DNA from: Paraburkholderia sp. DHOC27
GTDB taxonomy: Bacteria; Pseudomonadota; Gammaproteobacteria; Burkholderiales; Burkholderiaceae
Length of the DNA stretch: 64,000 nt
Direction of reading: 5' to 3'
Assembly (NCBI RefSeq): GCF_003429005.1
Contig: NZ_QVQV01000007.1
Coordinates: forward strand, 434,001 to 498,000
Position numbers and translations under genes: made by a program. The notes beneath the pieces were generated by a model. The model was given only the letters and a program-made list of their open reading frames with translations. It was not told the DNA's origin and did not search any database. Positions 8,867-18,110 of this stretch are shown piece after piece. The first letter of the stretch is position 1, and each line of letters opens with the position of its first letter.

Positions 8867-10018
8867 TCAGGAACGCGGCTCGACGACCCATGCACCATTG
8901 CGCTCCACAAGCACACGGTCGCAGGCAAATTCATCGAGCGCATGGTCATGACCCGGCAACGCCTGAATGACGATTTCGCCGGCGTCGCGCAACGCAGCCA
9001 CGCTCGCGCGCAATGCCTCGTCGTGCTGCCACGGCGCGAGAATCGCGCTGCTGCGCGCTTCGACCGGCGAGATGCGCGCCACTTCGCGCAGATCGAGCGA
9101 GAAGCCGGTTGCCGCACGTGCACGGCCGTACGCCTGGCCAACATGGTCATAACGGCCGCCGCGGGCCACCGCGTTCGGCACGCCATCCACGTAGGCTGAG
9201 AACATCACGCCGCTGTGATACGCGTAGCCGCGCAGATCGGCCAGATCGATCATCACCTCCGCGCCTTCCACCTGCGAGGCGAGGAACGCGAGGTCGTTGA
9301 GCGCACGGTCGATCTCCGGCATTTTCGGCAAGCGCTGGCGTGCTTCTTCCAGCACCGAGCCATCGCCGTACAGCGCAGGCAGTGCGCGCAGCGCGTCACG
9401 GATAACCGGGCTCAGGTTGGCCGTCAGTTCTGCAAGACGCGGCACGTCCTTGCCGGCCAGCGCGCCATACAGCGATTCGCCGAGCTGTGCCGCGGCCGGT
9501 TCCGCCGCGATCAGCGCGGCCAGCACGCCCGCATGACACAGGTCGAGACGGACTTTCGACAGACCTGCCAGACGCAGCGCGTCGAGCATCAATTGCTGGA
9601 TTTCGAGGTCGGCTTCGAGGCCGGCGTGGCCATAGATTTCGGCACCGATCTGGATCTGTTCGCGCGTGGCGTGCAGACCGCGCGGACGCGTATGCAGCAC
9701 GTTGCCGGCGTAGCACAGACGCGTCACGCCTTGCCGGTTCAGCAGGTGCGCGTCGATGCGTGCCACCTGCGGCGTGATGTCGGCACGCAGACCGAGCGTG
9801 CGGCCCGACAACTGGTCGACCAGCTTGAAGGTGCGCAGATTGAGGTCGTGTCCCCCGCCCGTCAGCAGCGACTCGAGATATTCGAGCAGCGGCGGCATCA
9901 CCATTTCGTAGCCGTAGACGCGGAAACGGTCCAGCAGATGACGCCGCAGTTCTTCGATCTTGCGGGCTTCCGACGGCAGCACGTCGGCAATATTCTCGGG
10001 AAGTAACCAGGTCGACAT
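8867..10018 (-). CDS. hisZ: HisZ, regulatory subunit of ATP phosphoribosyltransferase
   Basis: This 383-residue paralogue of class II histidyl-tRNA synthetase lacks the anticodon-binding domain. It starts STWLLPENIADVLPSEARKIE and keeps the HisRS-like core motifs (LGLRADITPQVARIDAH, TREQIQIGAEIYG). HisZ partners with a short-form HisG in an octamer and confers histidine feedback; the hisG gene is not in this window. A true hisS is present at 18111, so this copy is not the synthetase. AGGAC precedes the ATG. Placed between DUF2065/hflC and purA, as in many betaproteobacteria. Confidence 0.93.
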   Translation of the reverse strand: MSTWLLPENIADVLPSEARKIEELRRHLLDRFRVYGYEMVMPPLLEYLESLLTGGGHDLNLRTFKLVDQLSGRTLGLRADITPQVARIDAHLLNRQGVTRLCYAGNVLHTRPRGLHATREQIQIGAEIYGHAGLEADLEIQQLMLDALRLAGLSKVRLDLCHAGVLAALIAAEPAAAQLGESLYGALAGKDVPRLAELTANLSPVIRDALRALPALYGDGSVLEEARQRLPKMPEIDRALNDLAFLASQVEGAEVMIDLADLRGYAYHSGVMFSAYVDGVPNAVARGGRYDHVGQAYGRARAATGFSLDLREVARISPVEARSSAILAPWQHDEALRASVAALRDAGEIVIQALPGHDHALDEFACDRVLVERNGAWVVEPRS

Positions 10019-10087
10019 CGATACAGTCCTACGACATTGAACGCGGCGCCTGCGCGCGCCGGGAAATGAAAAGAAGTGGCACCGGGT

Positions 10088-10279
10088 TCAGGTCGCGATC
10101 ACCAGCAAAATCAGTCCGAGCGCCATCACGATCAGGCCGCCAATGCGGATCTGATGCGTGGGCCGTTCCGCTATTTTACGAAACGTGTCGCGCCATGCCG
10201 CGGGAAAAACGAAGGGAAACATCCCTTCGATAATCAGCATCAGCGCGATCGCAAGCAATAACGAGCCAACTATATCCAT
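10088..10279 (-). CDS. DUF2065 small inner-membrane protein
   Basis: This 63-residue protein has two hydrophobic helices (about residues 3-22 and 44-62) joined by a basic loop (RDTFRKIAERPTHQIRI). That layout and spacing match DUF2065, a family encoded next to hflC in many proteobacteria. No function is established. It begins 43 bases after the hflC stop and precedes hisZ, so it is likely part of the hfq-hflX-hflKC transcript. Association with the HflKC membrane complex is a guess from location only. Confidence 0.85.
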   Translation of the reverse strand: MDIVGSLLLAIALMLIIEGMFPFVFPAAWRDTFRKIAERPTHQIRIGGLIVMALGLILLVIAT

Positions 10280-10322
10280 GCGAATGGGGTGCCGCGAGAC
10301 GGACGCCGCGGCGCTCCTGTGA

Positions 10323-11225
10323 TCAGTGTTTGCGCGGTGCCGCGGCGGCGTCCGGCGTCACATCACCGGTCGGACTACGCATGAAGCGGAAAAACTCGCT
10401 GCTCGAATCGACCACGATGACGTCGTTCGGCTTGAAGGTGTTCCGATAGGCCAGCATGCTCTGGTAGAACTCATAAAACTGGGGATCGCGGCCGTAAGCG
10501 TCCGCTGCAATCGCGGCGGCCTTGCCATCGCCCTCACCCTTGATGGTCTGCGCCTGCAGGTTTGCCTGCGCCAGCAGCGCCTGCTGCTGGATGAGCGCGT
10601 CGGCCTTGATCTGATCGGCTTCCGCCACGCCCTTGGCGCGTTCGACGCTCGCCGCCTGTTCGCGTGCCGCGCTCATGCGCTTGAAGACCGAGTCGGTCAT
10701 GGCCGCCGGGAAGTCGATGCGCGCCAGCTGAATGTCGATCACGTCGACACCGAGCGAGCCCGCCGCCGACGCCATCGCGCCGCGCGCTTCATCTGCAATG
10801 GCCTGCTGCTTGCCGAGTGCGTCGGTGAGTGTGACCTTCGCGAAGGCATCGCTCAGCGCGCTGCGCGCGAGCAAGGCGAGCCGGTCCGGCAAGGTCTGCT
10901 CGTCACCCTTGGTCTGGGCGAACAGTTTTAGCGGATCGGCGACGCGATACCGCACGACCGGATCGACCAGCAGATCCGTTTTGTCAGACGTGATGTAACG
11001 GTCTTCATCCGGTGTGTCGAGCGAGCGGATACGGCTGTCCACCAGCATCACCGTCTGCAGCGGCGGCGGCAGCTTTACGTGCAGGCCAGGTCCGAGCAAC
11101 ACCGGCTCGGCATCGCCATGCCCTGACACCACGGCCATATGACGCTGATCCACCACGAACACCATCGACGACGCAGCAAACAGCACGATGACGATACCCA
11201 CGACGAGCGCAATGATTCGATTCAT
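10323..11225 (-). CDS. hflC: HflC, SPFH/band-7 subunit of the FtsH-modulating complex
   Basis: This 300-residue protein has one N-terminal membrane helix (IIALVVGIVIVLFAASSMVFVV) and a periplasmic band-7 domain, followed by a helical, Ala/Gln-rich region (AKGVAEADQIKADALIQQQA) that builds the cage wall. HflK and HflC form a large ring that encloses FtsH and restricts its degradation of membrane proteins. AAGGAG precedes the ATG and the gene starts 11 bases after the hflK stop, so the pair is co-translated. A Pro/Ala tail closes the protein. Length is slightly below the E. coli 334. Confidence 0.96.
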   Translation of the reverse strand: MNRIIALVVGIVIVLFAASSMVFVVDQRHMAVVSGHGDAEPVLLGPGLHVKLPPPLQTVMLVDSRIRSLDTPDEDRYITSDKTDLLVDPVVRYRVADPLKLFAQTKGDEQTLPDRLALLARSALSDAFAKVTLTDALGKQQAIADEARGAMASAAGSLGVDVIDIQLARIDFPAAMTDSVFKRMSAAREQAASVERAKGVAEADQIKADALIQQQALLAQANLQAQTIKGEGDGKAAAIAADAYGRDPQFYEFYQSMLAYRNTFKPNDVIVVDSSSEFFRFMRSPTGDVTPDAAAAPRKH

Positions 11226-11236
11226 GTTCGCGCTCC

Positions 11237-12655
11237 TTATTGAATGTCGTCTTCGCGGCCGCGGCTGCGGAACGCGTCGCGCGAGCGCAGCGAATCGCTG
11301 GCGGCGTCGGGGTCGCTGGCGGCCGTCGCGGCGCCGGGGGTGCCCGGCGCGGTGCCCGTATTACTCGTCGCATCCGCGGCGGAACCGGCCGGCGCCGTGG
11401 CGCCTGAAGCGTTGGCACCACTGGCGGCTGGCGGTGCAGCCGCAGCGGCTGCACCCGATGCGGCGCTCGCCCCGGCGGCCTGCTCCGCGTGCTGGCGGTT
11501 CGCCTCGACCAGCTTGTCGAGCGGCAGATACATGACGTTGTTACTCGCCTTGCTGTCGACAAAGACCTTCGTGGAATTCGAGTAGATGTGCTGCATGGTG
11601 TCCAGGTACATGCGCTCGCGGATCACCGCCGGCGCTTTCGCATACTGCTCGTAGACCTGCTTGAAGCGCTCGGCGTCGCCTTGCGCCTGCGCCACCACCT
11701 GGTCGGCATACGCCTTTGCTTCGTCGACGAGACGCGCGGCGTCGGCCTGGGCATGCGGCAGCAGGTCGTTGGCGTAGGCCTGCGCATCGGCCTTCGCACG
11801 TTCGCGATCCTGATGGGCCTTGGCGGCGTCGTCAAAGGCAGCCTGCACCTGCTCGGGCGCCTGTACACCTTGAATCGTCACACCGGTCACGACGAGCCCG
11901 CTTTGCGATTCGTCCAGGGAATGCTGGATCGCGTCGGTGAGCTGCTGACGGATTGCTTCGCGATCCTGATAGAGAATGTCGTCCGTGCTGCGCGCGCCGA
12001 CGATATTGCGCACCGCCGCCTGCCCCGCCTGCACGACGCTTTGATCCGGATCGGCACTGCGGAACAGGTAGTCGGTGGCGTTGCGCACCTGATACTGGAC
12101 TGCAAAACGCACGTCGATGATGTCGCCGTCATGCGTGAGCATGGCGGCGTCCTTGACGTTGGCGAGACGCACGACGTTATTGCGGCCGATTTCCACCGAG
12201 CGCACTTCGCCGATATTCACGAGTTCCTGCGCTTCGAACGGATACGGCAGACGCCAGTGCACGCCCTGCGCAGCCGTGTAACGGTACTTGCCGAACTGCG
12301 TGACAACCCCGGCCTGACCGTCCTGCACCACGAACACGCCGCTGCCCAGATAAATGGCGATGAGCACGCCGATCACGATACCCACGCCAATGCGCGCACC
12401 GCGGCCGTTGTCCGGGCGACCCAAACCGCCGCCCGAGCCCTTGCGGCCGAACACACTGCTCAGGCGCCGGTTGAAATCGCGCCACATCTCGTCGAGATCG
12501 GGCGGACCGTCACCGTCCTTGCCGGACGGCGGACGCTTTGGATCGTTCGGACGCTGGCGATCGCCATTGCCCTCACCCCGGCCCCAGCGCGGATCGTTCA
12601 TCGACAGAATGGCGCGCAGGCGCAGCCAGATACTCCGCTCGTTGTAATCGTTCAC
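11237..12655 (-). CDS. hflK: HflK, SPFH/band-7 partner of HflC
   Basis: This 472-residue protein begins with a Gly/Pro/Asp-rich cytoplasmic stretch (about 1-87), then a membrane helix at about 88-110 (RIGVGIVIGVLIAIYLGSGV), then the band-7 domain and the charged coiled-coil region. It is longer than E. coli HflK (419) because of an Ala/Ser/Pro/Thr-rich C-terminal tail of about 75 residues after VEANRQHAEQ, ending in an Arg/Asp-rich segment. AGGTGAACG precedes the ATG. It follows hflX and precedes hflC on the same strand. Confidence 0.95.
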   Translation of the reverse strand: MNDYNERSIWLRLRAILSMNDPRWGRGEGNGDRQRPNDPKRPPSGKDGDGPPDLDEMWRDFNRRLSSVFGRKGSGGGLGRPDNGRGARIGVGIVIGVLIAIYLGSGVFVVQDGQAGVVTQFGKYRYTAAQGVHWRLPYPFEAQELVNIGEVRSVEIGRNNVVRLANVKDAAMLTHDGDIIDVRFAVQYQVRNATDYLFRSADPDQSVVQAGQAAVRNIVGARSTDDILYQDREAIRQQLTDAIQHSLDESQSGLVVTGVTIQGVQAPEQVQAAFDDAAKAHQDRERAKADAQAYANDLLPHAQADAARLVDEAKAYADQVVAQAQGDAERFKQVYEQYAKAPAVIRERMYLDTMQHIYSNSTKVFVDSKASNNVMYLPLDKLVEANRQHAEQAAGASAASGAAAAAAPPAASGANASGATAPAGSAADATSNTGTAPGTPGAATAASDPDAASDSLRSRDAFRSRGREDDIQ

Positions 12656-12704
12656 CTGTGTTCGTTCACCAGAGTAGACAGCGGGTCAGTGCAATTGGGA
12701 CGGG

Positions 12705-13961
12705 TCAGTGCCCGAGTTCGGGGACCTTGCGGTCGTCGCGTGGCGCTGCAAGCCGGTGTTGTTCCGGCTCTTCTTGCGGCTCTGCTTTTGGCTCGGCGCT
12801 CGTCTCTTCGTTCCGCTCTTCGCTCGGCTCTTCGTTCTGCTCTGCTTTTGGCTCAATCTGCAGCCCATCAGGAAGAGAATCAGCGGCTGCGATTTCGGCG
12901 ATGGCAGCGCGCAATGTATCAAGCCCCTGCCCGGTGCGCGCGCTCAAAAAGACGCGCGAAATATTACCATACTCATCCCGCTCGACCGCGTCGCCTCGGG
13001 CCGCCAGCTCTGGCACCGCGTCGATCTTGTTGAACACCAGCACCTGACGGATCGTGTCCGCACCAATCTCGTGCAGTACCTCGTTGACCTGATCGATCTG
13101 GTCGAGCCGCACGGCGCTCGATGCGTCCACCACATGCAGCAGCAGGTCGGCGTGAATGGTTTCTTCGAGCGTGGCGCGAAACGCCGCGACCAGTTGGTGA
13201 GGCAACTCGCGGATGAAACCGACTGTGTCGGACACCACCACCTGGCCCGCCTCGTCACCGAGGTAGACGCGCCGCGAGGTCGTATCGAGGGTAGCGAACA
13301 ATTGATCCGCCGCGTACGCCTGCGCCTTGGTGAGCGCATTGAAGAGCGTCGACTTGCCCGCGTTGGTGTAGCCGACCAGCGAGACCGACATGGTGCGGTT
13401 GCGCTCACGCGCGCGCCGCTGCGTGCCGTGCTGGCGACGCAGTTTTTCGAGGCGCGTCTTGAGCGCCTTGATGCGCTCGCCGATCAAACGGCGGTCGGTT
13501 TCGAGCTGCGTTTCACCCGGACCGCGCAGACCGATACCGCCCTTCTGCCGTTCAAGGTGAGTCCACGCGCGGATCAGCCGGGTGGACAGGTACTGCAGCT
13601 GCGCGAGTTCCACCTGCAACTTGCCTTCGTGACTGCGGGCACGTTGCGCAAAAATATCGAGGATCAGGCTCGTGCGATCGATCACACGCCTGTTAAGCGC
13701 CTGCTCCAGATTACGTTGCTGGGCCGGTGCCAGTGCGTGATTGAAGATGACGATTTCGATGTCGTTGGCCTCGCACGCAAGACGCAGTTCTTCGGCCTTG
13801 CCGCTGCCGACGAACATCTTGGCATCGGGACTGGACCGGCGTCCGGTGAGGGTAACGAGGGGATTCGCACCCGCGCTTTGCGCGAGCAGACTGAGTTCTT
13901 CGAGACTGGCTTCGAAATCGATCTTACCGAAGTCGATGCCGACAAGCGCTGCGTTGATCAA
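12705..13961 (-). CDS. hflX: HflX ribosome-associated GTPase
   Basis: HflX splits stalled or heat-inactivated ribosomes. The N-terminal HflX domain carries VTLTGRRSSPDAKMFVGSGK. The Gly-rich linker GGIGLRGPGETQLETDRR precedes the GTPase with G1 GYTNAGKST, G3 DTVGF and G4 NKID. The reading frame extends to a TTG at 14003, but homologues begin at about INAALVGIDFG, so I prefer the TTG at 13961; no clear ribosome site decides it. The C-terminal ~50 residues are an acidic Glu/Pro/Gln-rich tail encoded by repetitive DNA. It lies between hfq and hflK, the classic hfl locus order. Confidence 0.93.
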   Translation of the reverse strand: MINAALVGIDFGKIDFEASLEELSLLAQSAGANPLVTLTGRRSSPDAKMFVGSGKAEELRLACEANDIEIVIFNHALAPAQQRNLEQALNRRVIDRTSLILDIFAQRARSHEGKLQVELAQLQYLSTRLIRAWTHLERQKGGIGLRGPGETQLETDRRLIGERIKALKTRLEKLRRQHGTQRRARERNRTMSVSLVGYTNAGKSTLFNALTKAQAYAADQLFATLDTTSRRVYLGDEAGQVVVSDTVGFIRELPHQLVAAFRATLEETIHADLLLHVVDASSAVRLDQIDQVNEVLHEIGADTIRQVLVFNKIDAVPELAARGDAVERDEYGNISRVFLSARTGQGLDTLRAAIAEIAAADSLPDGLQIEPKAEQNEEPSEERNEETSAEPKAEPQEEPEQHRLAAPRDDRKVPELGH

Positions 13962-14033
13962 ATTGGAGGGTATCAAAATGAGGCGGCCGGGAGAAATCGC
14001 CAACGGGCGACACTACGCCGGCCGCGACGGGGG

Positions 14034-14270
14034 TTAGGACTGTTCAGAATCCGGGTGGAAATTCACCGGACGGGCTGGCACGACTGTCGAGATTGCGTGC
14101 TTGTAGACCATCTGGGTGACCGTATTCCGGAGCAACACGACGTACTGGTCGAACGATTCGATGTTCCCTTGAAGCTTGATGCCGTTGACCAAATAGATCG
14201 AGACCGGCACATGCTCTTTACGCAGTGCGTTCAAAAACGGGTCTTGTAACAATTGCCCTTTGTTGCTCAT
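14034..14270 (-). CDS. hfq: Hfq RNA chaperone
   Basis: This 78-residue Sm-like protein begins MSNKGQLLQDPFLNALRKEHVPVSIYLVNGIKLQG and has the Sm2 motif region TQMVYKHAISTVVP. It forms hexamers that pair small RNAs with mRNAs. The open frame continues 22 codons upstream, but those residues (TTDFFFFVVDL) are not family-like, and GGAG lies directly before the ATG at 14270. The C-terminal tail is very short (NFHPDSEQS), shorter than in E. coli Hfq (102 residues). It heads the hfl genes and follows der. Confidence 0.97.
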   Translation of the reverse strand: MSNKGQLLQDPFLNALRKEHVPVSIYLVNGIKLQGNIESFDQYVVLLRNTVTQMVYKHAISTVVPARPVNFHPDSEQS

Positions 14271-14412
14271 AGCAAACTCCGTATTTTTTTGCAGGTTGAC
14301 TAAATCGACGACGAAGAAAAAGAAATCCGTCGTCAACCGCTACACTATAGCCGATTTTCGTTTTTGCGCGCGCAGCCTGGCCATCCGGCCAAACCCAACA
14401 CACACGCGGGTT

Positions 14413-15750
14413 TCAGCCTTTGTCCGCGTAAGGGTTCGTGGATGATCTGAACTCTATGCGCAATGGAGTCCCGGTCAGCGCGAAAGTTTCCCGGAAGCGG
14501 TTTTCGAGGTAGCGTTTATAGGTTTCCGTGATCGCGTCGAGCGCGTTGCCGTGGATGACGATGATCGGTGGATTCTGTCCTCCCTGGTGCGCGTAACGCA
14601 GCTTCGGGCGCACCGGACCGCGGCGGCGTGGCTGCTGGAATTCGACTGCGTCGATCAGCGCCCGCGTCAGCTTCGGTGTCGGAAGCTTGGCCATAGCGGC
14701 AGCGTAAGCGTCGTCGACCGAGCGCATCAACGCGCCGATCCCCGTTTTCTCTGCTGCCGAAATGAAGTGAAACTTGGCGAAGTCCAAGAATTTTAGTTTG
14801 CGCTGCAAGTCGGCTTTTGTGCGGTCCCGCACATGGGAGTCGAGCCCGTCCCATTTGTTTACGCCAACTACCAGCGCGCGGCCCTGCTCGACCACGAAGC
14901 CGGCAATGTGCGCGTCCTGATCGGAAATGTCCTGACGGGCATCGAGCAGCAGAATCACGACGTTCGCATCCGAGATGGATTGCAGCGTCTTCACCACCGA
15001 AAATTTCTCGATCGCCTCGAACACTTTGCCGCGCCGGCGCAAGCCTGCCGTGTCGATCAGCGTGTAGGGCTTGCCCTGTCGCTCGAAGTCGACGTAGATC
15101 GAATCGCGCGTGGTGCCCGGCATGTCGAAAGCGATCACGCGTTCCTCACCCACCAGCGCATTGATCAGCGTCGACTTGCCGACGTTAGGACGGCCGACGA
15201 TGGCGATCTTGATGCCGCGCGTGGCTTTCTCTTCGTCGCTCTCTTCCGGCTGACCGGCGTAAGCGACTTCGAGCGCCTCGTTGATCATCTCGGTGACGCC
15301 GTCGCCGTGCGCGGCGGAAATGGCACGCGGGTCGCCGAGTCCCAGCTCGTAGAAATCGGCGGCCACTGCGCTGTACTTCATTCCCTCGGCCTTGTTGACG
15401 ACGAGGAAGATGGGGCGGCCCGTCTTGCGCAGATAGTCGGCAATCGACTTGTCCTGCGGCGCGAGACCATTGCGGCCGTCGACGATGAACACGACGATGT
15501 CCGATTCCTCGACGGCCTGACGCGTTTGCCGCGCCATTTCGTGGAGGATGCCGTCCTTCGCGACCGGCTCGAAACCGCCGGTGTCGACGACGAGATAAGG
15601 ACGCTCGCCGGTACGGCCTTCGCCATAGTGGCGATCGCGCGTGAGGCCCGGCAAGTCGGCAACGAGTGCATCACGCGAGCGCGTGAGGCGATTGAATAGC
15701 GTGGATTTCCCCACATTGGGGCGCCCCACAAGGGCAATAACGGGTTTCAT
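14413..15750 (-). CDS. der: Der (EngA) double GTPase for 50S assembly
   Basis: This 445-residue protein holds two tandem GTPase domains, each with GRPNVGKSTL (residues about 8-17 and in the second half), DxPGLTRD / DMPGTTRD switch I regions and NKAEG / NKWDG specificity motifs, followed by the C-terminal KH-like domain (RRGPVRPKLRYAHQGG). It is needed for maturation of the large ribosomal subunit. The frame extends 14 codons upstream, but MKPVIALVGRP at 15750 is the family start. It precedes hfq; a 458-base non-coding gap separates it from bamB. Confidence 0.97.
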   Translation of the reverse strand: MKPVIALVGRPNVGKSTLFNRLTRSRDALVADLPGLTRDRHYGEGRTGERPYLVVDTGGFEPVAKDGILHEMARQTRQAVEESDIVVFIVDGRNGLAPQDKSIADYLRKTGRPIFLVVNKAEGMKYSAVAADFYELGLGDPRAISAAHGDGVTEMINEALEVAYAGQPEESDEEKATRGIKIAIVGRPNVGKSTLINALVGEERVIAFDMPGTTRDSIYVDFERQGKPYTLIDTAGLRRRGKVFEAIEKFSVVKTLQSISDANVVILLLDARQDISDQDAHIAGFVVEQGRALVVGVNKWDGLDSHVRDRTKADLQRKLKFLDFAKFHFISAAEKTGIGALMRSVDDAYAAAMAKLPTPKLTRALIDAVEFQQPRRRGPVRPKLRYAHQGGQNPPIIVIHGNALDAITETYKRYLENRFRETFALTGTPLRIEFRSSTNPYADKG

Positions 15751-16208
15751 CAGATGTTGTTCACGGTGAAACGCGGGGTCGACAACGAGCATCCCGCGCG
15801 CGACGCCAGGCGGCCGCGTCGCGGCTGCGTTTGACGCAAATTAGCACGAATTCGGCCGGCCCCGGATACGCCGCAAATATGCGCGGCCGGGCGGACGTTG
15901 AGTTGGCTGTATGGGCGATGCCGTTGCGCCACTGGGTTTCAATGTCGCGGCGCGTCGCATCGCAGCGCCCACGGCTTGCCGATGCCGCCAGGTTCGGACG
16001 GTGACGCGGACCGTCTCGGAAGCGACTGCTGGACCAGCCAGGCCAGCAGTCTGTCGTTCTGTTTCTACTTGATCTGTTTCTGTTCGGGCCACCCGCGTCA
16101 TGCGCATGACTCGGGTTTGAATAACCTGCAAACGCGCGCGGCCGGCAAAGCCGGCCTGCGCTACTGCTGCCCTCAGCGGACGTCGTGCAGCAGACGCCCG
16201 AACCTCAA
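15751..16208. other. Long gap between bamB and der
   Basis: No convincing reading frame is present. A GC-rich hairpin (GGCCGGC, AAA loop, GCCGGCC) at about 16139-16155 lacks a T-run. The 458 bases may hold a separate promoter for der-hfq, but I cannot pick hexamers with confidence. Confidence 0.4.
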
Positions 16209-17354
16209 TTAACGCGGACGGAACCCGTACAGGTCGCCGTCATGCGTTTGCACCACCAGCGTCTCGCCCGCGAGTACCGGCGCTGCGGTGATCGGGCTGC
16301 CGTCAGTGGGCAGGCGCGCAACGAAGGTGCCGTCATCACGCGAGAGGAAGTGCACGAAGCCTTGATAGTCGCCCAGCACGACCGCGTGACCGAGCAGGAA
16401 CGGAATGCTGACGTCGCGGTTCTTCAGCTTGTCGTTGGTCCAAAGTTGCTTGCCGCTGGTGGCGTCGAACGCGTTCACGACCGACCAGTCGTCGCCGCCC
16501 ACTACCGTGCTTTCATCCTGCGCGAGACCGGTCGTGCTCGAGAAGGCCTTTTCCCACAGCGGACGGCCGGAGTTCGCGTCGAAGCAACCAAGCTGGCCCT
16601 GGAACGTCACCGCGCACGTTTGTGCGTTCACCAGCGTAGGCGCACCCGTCACGTCGTTGATCCGCTCTACTTCCGTTACGCCCTTCGGGTACGACACCGG
16701 CGTTTCCCAGTAGGCGTCACCCGTCTGCACGTTGATGGCGGCAAACGAGCCACCCGGGAAACCTGCCAGCACGGCTGCATCGCCCGCGAACGTCATGCCC
16801 GATGACACACGCAGATTGAGCGGCACTGCGCGGTTGCGGTACACCCACCGCTGCTCGCCGGTCTGCGCGTTGAACGCCGTGATCTGGCCGTCGACCGTAC
16901 GCACGATCACGTAGCCATTGCCGACCAGCGGCGGCGAGATGATTTCGCCCGGTGCAGTGTTCTTCCACAGCAGCTTGCCGTCCTGACCCAGCACATACAC
17001 TTCGCCCTTGAGCGCGCCGACCGCGGTCAACGTGCCGTCGCTACCGACGCCTGCCGACAGATCGCTACCCACCTTCACGCGCCAGACATCCTTGCCGGTT
17101 GTCGCGTCGATCTTCGCCACCGAGCCGTTGGCCCCTGCCGCATAGACGTCGTTACCGACTGCGACCGGCGAGAACAGATAGCGCCCCGCCTTGCCGACGC
17201 TCGACTTCCAGGCCTGCTGCACGGTCAGCACGGATTTGAATTCGGTGAGCGGCGTCGGCGTGCGGCGCTCGTCTTTCGTGGATGAGCAAGCCGCCAGCAT
17301 GAAGACGGTCATCGCACAGGCAACGGGCACAGCGTAGCGTTTCAGCAGATTCAT
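16209..17354 (-). CDS. bamB: BamB outer-membrane assembly lipoprotein
   Basis: This 381-residue lipoprotein begins MNLLKRYAVPVACAMTVFMLAAC|SS, a clear lipobox. It is followed by PQQ-type beta-propeller blades (for example GKDVWRVKVGSDLSAGVGSDG, GKLLWKNTAPGEIISPPLVGNGYVIVRT split over several blades). BamB binds BamA and helps feed beta-barrel proteins into the outer membrane. A start five codons earlier (17369) is possible; neither has a good ribosome site. It follows yfgM on the same strand, the usual gamma/beta order hisS-yfgM-bamB-der. BamC is encoded at 25894. Confidence 0.95.
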   Translation of the reverse strand: MNLLKRYAVPVACAMTVFMLAACSSTKDERRTPTPLTEFKSVLTVQQAWKSSVGKAGRYLFSPVAVGNDVYAAGANGSVAKIDATTGKDVWRVKVGSDLSAGVGSDGTLTAVGALKGEVYVLGQDGKLLWKNTAPGEIISPPLVGNGYVIVRTVDGQITAFNAQTGEQRWVYRNRAVPLNLRVSSGMTFAGDAAVLAGFPGGSFAAINVQTGDAYWETPVSYPKGVTEVERINDVTGAPTLVNAQTCAVTFQGQLGCFDANSGRPLWEKAFSSTTGLAQDESTVVGGDDWSVVNAFDATSGKQLWTNDKLKNRDVSIPFLLGHAVVLGDYQGFVHFLSRDDGTFVARLPTDGSPITAAPVLAGETLVVQTHDGDLYGFRPR

Positions 17355-17416
17355 CGGTTGACGTTGCATTTAGGGAAATTAATCAAATTGAAGGGGTGGA
17401 TTGTCGCTTATGGCGA

Positions 17417-18046
17417 TCAACCGCCCAGCGCGTCCAGTTTGAACTGAATCAACTGGCGCTCGGATGTATCGTTTTTCGGCAGCGCATCGAGTGCGAGCTG
17501 GTAGGCCGCACGTGCGTCATCGCGTTTGCCTTGCGCGGCGAGCAGGTCACCACGGCCATTGGCAACGACACCCTTGAACGCGTCCGACTGCGGCTCGGAG
17601 AGCAACGCCAGGCCCTGGTCGTAGGCCTTGTCGTCGAGCAGCAGCGAAGCAAGACGCAACTTGGCGATCTGCTTGAATTCGTCGTCCTTCGCGTTGTCGA
17701 TGGTCCATTGCAGCTGCGCCTTCGCGCCGGCTTCATCGCCTGCTGCATACAGTGCCTTCGCTGCGGCGAGTGCCGTCATCTGCGCGTACGCGGTGCCGCC
17801 AAAGCGGCTTTCCATGTCGCCAGACACGCGGGTCACCAAGGCCTTGTCGCCGGCATTCACGGCCTGTTGCACCTGGTCGTACAGCACTGCGGCTTCCGCT
17901 GCCTGATGACGCTGCCAGTAATTCCAGCCGTTCCAGCCAGCCGAGGCGATCAGGGCGGCCAGCACGATCCACGTGGTGGCATTGCCCCACTGTGCCCACC
18001 ATGCCTTCAGCCCTTCAATCGATTCTTGTTCGTCGTGGTAACTCAT
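17417..18046 (-). CDS. yfgM: YfgM-like tetratricopeptide membrane protein
   Basis: This 209-residue protein has a short cytoplasmic N-terminus with EQESIEGLKAWWAQWGN, one membrane helix (TWIVLAALIASAGWNGWNYW) and a periplasmic TPR-like domain rich in AxxAL helices. In E. coli YfgM is an ancillary subunit of the SecYEG translocon working with PpiD and periplasmic chaperones. The position between hisS and bamB supports the call. The N-terminal EGLKAWW segment is a family signature. Confidence 0.9.
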   Translation of the reverse strand: MSYHDEQESIEGLKAWWAQWGNATTWIVLAALIASAGWNGWNYWQRHQAAEAAVLYDQVQQAVNAGDKALVTRVSGDMESRFGGTAYAQMTALAAAKALYAAGDEAGAKAQLQWTIDNAKDDEFKQIAKLRLASLLLDDKAYDQGLALLSEPQSDAFKGVVANGRGDLLAAQGKRDDARAAYQLALDALPKNDTSERQLIQFKLDALGG

Positions 18047-18110
18047 CGCCAGGCGATTCCTTCTCTTTTAACCTTGTATATGTCGAACCGCGTGGCCGAC
18101 TACATCGCAA

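Noticed and set aside
16139..16155. GC hairpin downstream of bamB as a terminator
   Set aside because: The stem is good but no T-run follows, so intrinsic termination is not supported.
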